A stretch of DNA of 7,463 bases from Burkholderiaceae bacterium (lineage in GTDB: Bacteria > Pseudomonadota > Gammaproteobacteria > Burkholderiales > Burkholderiaceae_D): NCBI GenBank assembly GCA_019752915.1, contig JAIELO010000130.1, positions 1 to 7,463 on the forward strand, read 5' to 3'. This document shows positions 5,991-7,463 of the stretch, in pieces. The notes under the pieces are model-generated. The model saw only the letters and a program-made list of their open reading frames with translations. It had not been told where the DNA came from and searched no databases. Position numbers and translations under genes: made by a program. Numbering within the stretch: position 1 is the first letter of the stretch; each line of letters begins with the position of its first letter.

Positions 5991-7100
5991 CTAACCTCCG
6001 ATGTAGGACATTTCTACTTTGCCGGCCGATGTGCGAGGTAGATCCGTGTGCTGCGTGCGCAGTTCGGAATAGCGGTCACCGCGTGCGCGCCACAGCTGGC
6101 CCAGTGCGGCACTGAGGTCGGCATCGCTGTGGCCAGCGCGCAGCAGACTGCGCAGGTCGTGGCCGCTGCTGGCAAATAGACAGGTGTATAGCTGGCCTTC
6201 GGTCGACAGGCGCGCGCGCGTGCAATCGCCGCAGAAGGCTTGTGTGACGCTGGAGATCAGGCCGATCTCGCCGCTGCCATCGCGATAGCGCCAGCGGGTG
6301 GCAGTCTCGCCGCTGTAGTTGGCTTCGAGTGTTTCCAGCGGCAGCTCGGCGTGGATGCGTCGCACGATTTCAGCGGACGGCACAACCTCATCCATTTTCC
6401 AGCCATTGGACGCGCCGACATCCATGTATTCGATAAAGCGCAGGATGAACGGGGTATTGCGGAAATAGCGCGCCATCGGCAGGATTTCCTGATCGTTCAT
6501 GCCGGCCTTGACGACCATGTTGATTTTGATGGGGCCCAGTCCTGCCCGATGCGCCGCGTCGATGCCTTGCAGGACATCGCTGACATTGAAGTCGACATCG
6601 TTCATGCGCCGGAAGGTCGTGTTATCCAGCGCGTCGAGCGAGACGGTGATGCGCTGCAGACCGGCGTCCTTGAGCGCTTGCGCTTTCCGCGCCAGCAGCG
6701 AGGCATTGGTGGTCAGCGTCAGGTCGAGTGGCTGACCGCTGACTGTTTTCAGAGGCGCCAGCATGGCGATCAGCTTTTCGAGGTCTTTGCGCAGCAGCGG
6801 TTCGCCGCCGGTCAGACGGATTTTTTCCACGCCATGGGCGACGAAGATCTGCGTCAGGCGGGTGATTTCCTCGAACGAGAGCAGGGCTTTATGCGGCAGG
6901 TACTGGTAATCGCTGTTGAAGACCGCTTTCGGCATGCAGTACACGCAGCGGAAGTTACAGCGGTCGGTGACGGAAATGCGCAGATCGCGCAGGGGGCGAC
7001 CGCGCTGGTCGGCCAGCAATCCGGTGGGGCTTTCTGCTTGCGCTGGAATGGCTGGCGTGGCGTGGCGCTGCGGCGCCAGCATGATGATTTTCTCGGCCAT
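5991..7100 (-). CDS. moaA: GTP 3',8-cyclase MoaA (radical SAM, molybdenum cofactor step 1)
   Basis: A 369-residue radical-SAM enzyme that, with MoaC, turns GTP into cyclic pyranopterin monophosphate. The SAM-binding [4Fe-4S] motif CNFRCVYC has Cys48, Cys52 and Cys55. LTGGEPLLR (96-104) is the SAM-contacting GGEP. The second, substrate-side cluster has Cys290, Cys293 and Cys307 ([10 protein letters not shown], then YTCLF). The chain ends in the conserved Gly-Gly needed for activity in the family. The N-terminus has about 35 extra residues before the core, and the start at 7100-7098 (MAEKII) resembles betaproteobacterial MoaA starts recalled from memory; the alternative is Met7. No clear Shine-Dalgarno precedes it. 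MoaC, MoaD, MoaE and MogA are not in the window. It forms a two-gene unit with mobA/moeA, with 1 nt between stop and start codons. Confidence 0.97.
   Translation of the reverse strand: MAEKIIMLAPQRHATPAIPAQAESPTGLLADQRGRPLRDLRISVTDRCNFRCVYCMPKAVFNSDYQYLPHKALLSFEEITRLTQIFVAHGVEKIRLTGGEPLLRKDLEKLIAMLAPLKTVSGQPLDLTLTTNASLLARKAQALKDAGLQRITVSLDALDNTTFRRMNDVDFNVSDVLQGIDAAHRAGLGPIKINMVVKAGMNDQEILPMARYFRNTPFILRFIEYMDVGASNGWKMDEVVPSAEIVRRIHAELPLETLEANYSGETATRWRYRDGSGEIGLISSVTQAFCGDCTRARLSTEGQLYTCLFASSGHDLRSLLRAGHSDADLSAALGQLWRARGDRYSELRTQHTDLPRTSAGKVEMSYIGG
5994..5999 (-). promoter_or_regulatory. Ribosome binding site of mobA/moeA inside the end of moaA
   Basis: Minus-strand GGAGGT at 5999-5994 lies 4 nt before the TTG at 5989. 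This strong site decides in favour of the TTG start, since no ATG exists before residue 20. The six bases are also the last two sense codons of moaA (Gly-Gly), directly followed by its TAG, so ribosomes finishing moaA are well placed to restart. Confidence 0.8.
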
Positions 7101-7132
7101 GATTGTCTGTCGTTAGAGAACTGCGAGCCGCT

Positions 7133-7159
7133 ACGATAGCACGTTGGCGCAATTTGCGC
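7133..7159 (-). promoter_or_regulatory. Putative moaA promoter with overlapping palindrome
   Basis: On the minus strand TGC-TATCGT (7141-7133) is a plausible extended -10 about 33 nt upstream of the moaA ATG. Just upstream, GCGCAA-T-TTGCGC (7147-7159 on the plus strand) is a perfect 13-bp inverted repeat, placed where the -35 would be. No good -35 hexamer is present, which suits an extended -10 or regulator-controlled promoter. Only about 90 bp separates the upstream terminator from the ATG, too little for a full Moco riboswitch leader. Positions are inferred by eye. Confidence 0.35.
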
Positions 7160-7194
7160 GTTTAGAAGCAGCCTCGGTCAGGCCCGCCCAGACG

Positions 7195-7225
7195 AAAAAA
7201 AGGGAAGCACGCGGCTTCCCTTTTT
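7195..7225 (-). terminator. Intrinsic terminator of rne
   Basis: A perfect 12-bp stem pairs 7197-7208 with 7214-7225 around a 5-nt loop (7209-7213). Its core is GGGAAGC/GCTTCCC, and on the minus strand it is followed by seven T (7201-7195). It lies 22 bp after the rne stop, so it ends the rne transcript and separates it from moaA. The plus-strand side also carries five T, so it could act in both directions. Confidence 0.9.
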
Positions 7226-7247
7226 GCTGGTGGATGACGCTACCGGC

Positions 7248-7463
<216 letters not shown>

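Noticed and set aside
6240..7139. Plus-strand ORF of 299 codons antisense to moaA
   Set aside because: Long, but the moaA frame holds all iron-sulphur and SAM motifs; the antisense protein (many His, Asp, Gln, Arg) matches no family I recognise, and no ribosome site precedes it.
7101..7194. Moco riboswitch upstream of moaA
   Set aside because: The space between the rne terminator and the ATG is under 100 bp and shows only one short palindrome, not the multi-helix Moco RNA fold.
7195..7225. Hairpin read as a plus-strand terminator
   Set aside because: Only five T follow within the stem itself on the plus strand and no plus-strand gene precedes it; the seven-T tract after the stem and the rne stop point to the minus strand.

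Overview
The window looks like chromosomal DNA of a GC-rich betaproteobacterium. The support is the run of genes at the right end (the last codons of an RNase E with an Ala/Pro-rich tail, followed by moaA and a mobA/moeA gene). The family-level guess, Burkholderiales close to Oxalobacteraceae such as Janthinobacterium, rests on protein resemblance recalled from memory and on the presence of a CqsA/CqsS-type quorum-sensing pair; it is inference. There is no transposase, phage gene, CRISPR array, tRNA or rRNA. Coding density is very high.

Layout. (1) Bases 1-850, minus strand: the N-terminal 283 codons of a six-helix membrane sensor histidine kinase of the CqsS/LqsS type, cut by the window edge. 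(2) Bases 851-1005: a 155-bp AT-rich divergent promoter region with palindromic elements. (3) Bases 1006-4022, plus strand: a tight apparent operon of a CqsA/LqsA-type alpha-hydroxyketone autoinducer synthase, a group II truncated haemoglobin overlapping it by 17 bp, and rmuC 4 nt further on. (4) Bases 4021-4056: two back-to-back hairpins between converging genes. (5) Bases 4061-7100, minus strand: moaA followed, 1 nt after its stop codon, by a single 642-codon gene that fuses MobA to MoeA. (6) Bases 7101-7247: the moaA promoter region and a strong intrinsic terminator. (7) Bases 7248-7463, minus strand: the last 71 codons of RNase E.

Two systems are therefore present. The left half is the signal-making and signal-sensing core of an alpha-hydroxyketone (CAI-1/LAI-1-like) quorum-sensing circuit. 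The synthase appears to be co-transcribed with an oxygen/NO-binding globin and a DNA-maintenance protein, a combination that has no textbook explanation. The right half is molybdenum-cofactor synthesis: MoaA starts the pathway from GTP, and the fused protein carries out the last two steps (molybdate insertion by the MoeA part, GMP attachment by the MobA part). The most unusual points are the MobA-MoeA fusion, the use of MoaA's conserved C-terminal Gly-Gly codons as the Shine-Dalgarno sequence for the next gene (which starts with TTG), and the architecture of the quorum-sensing operon.
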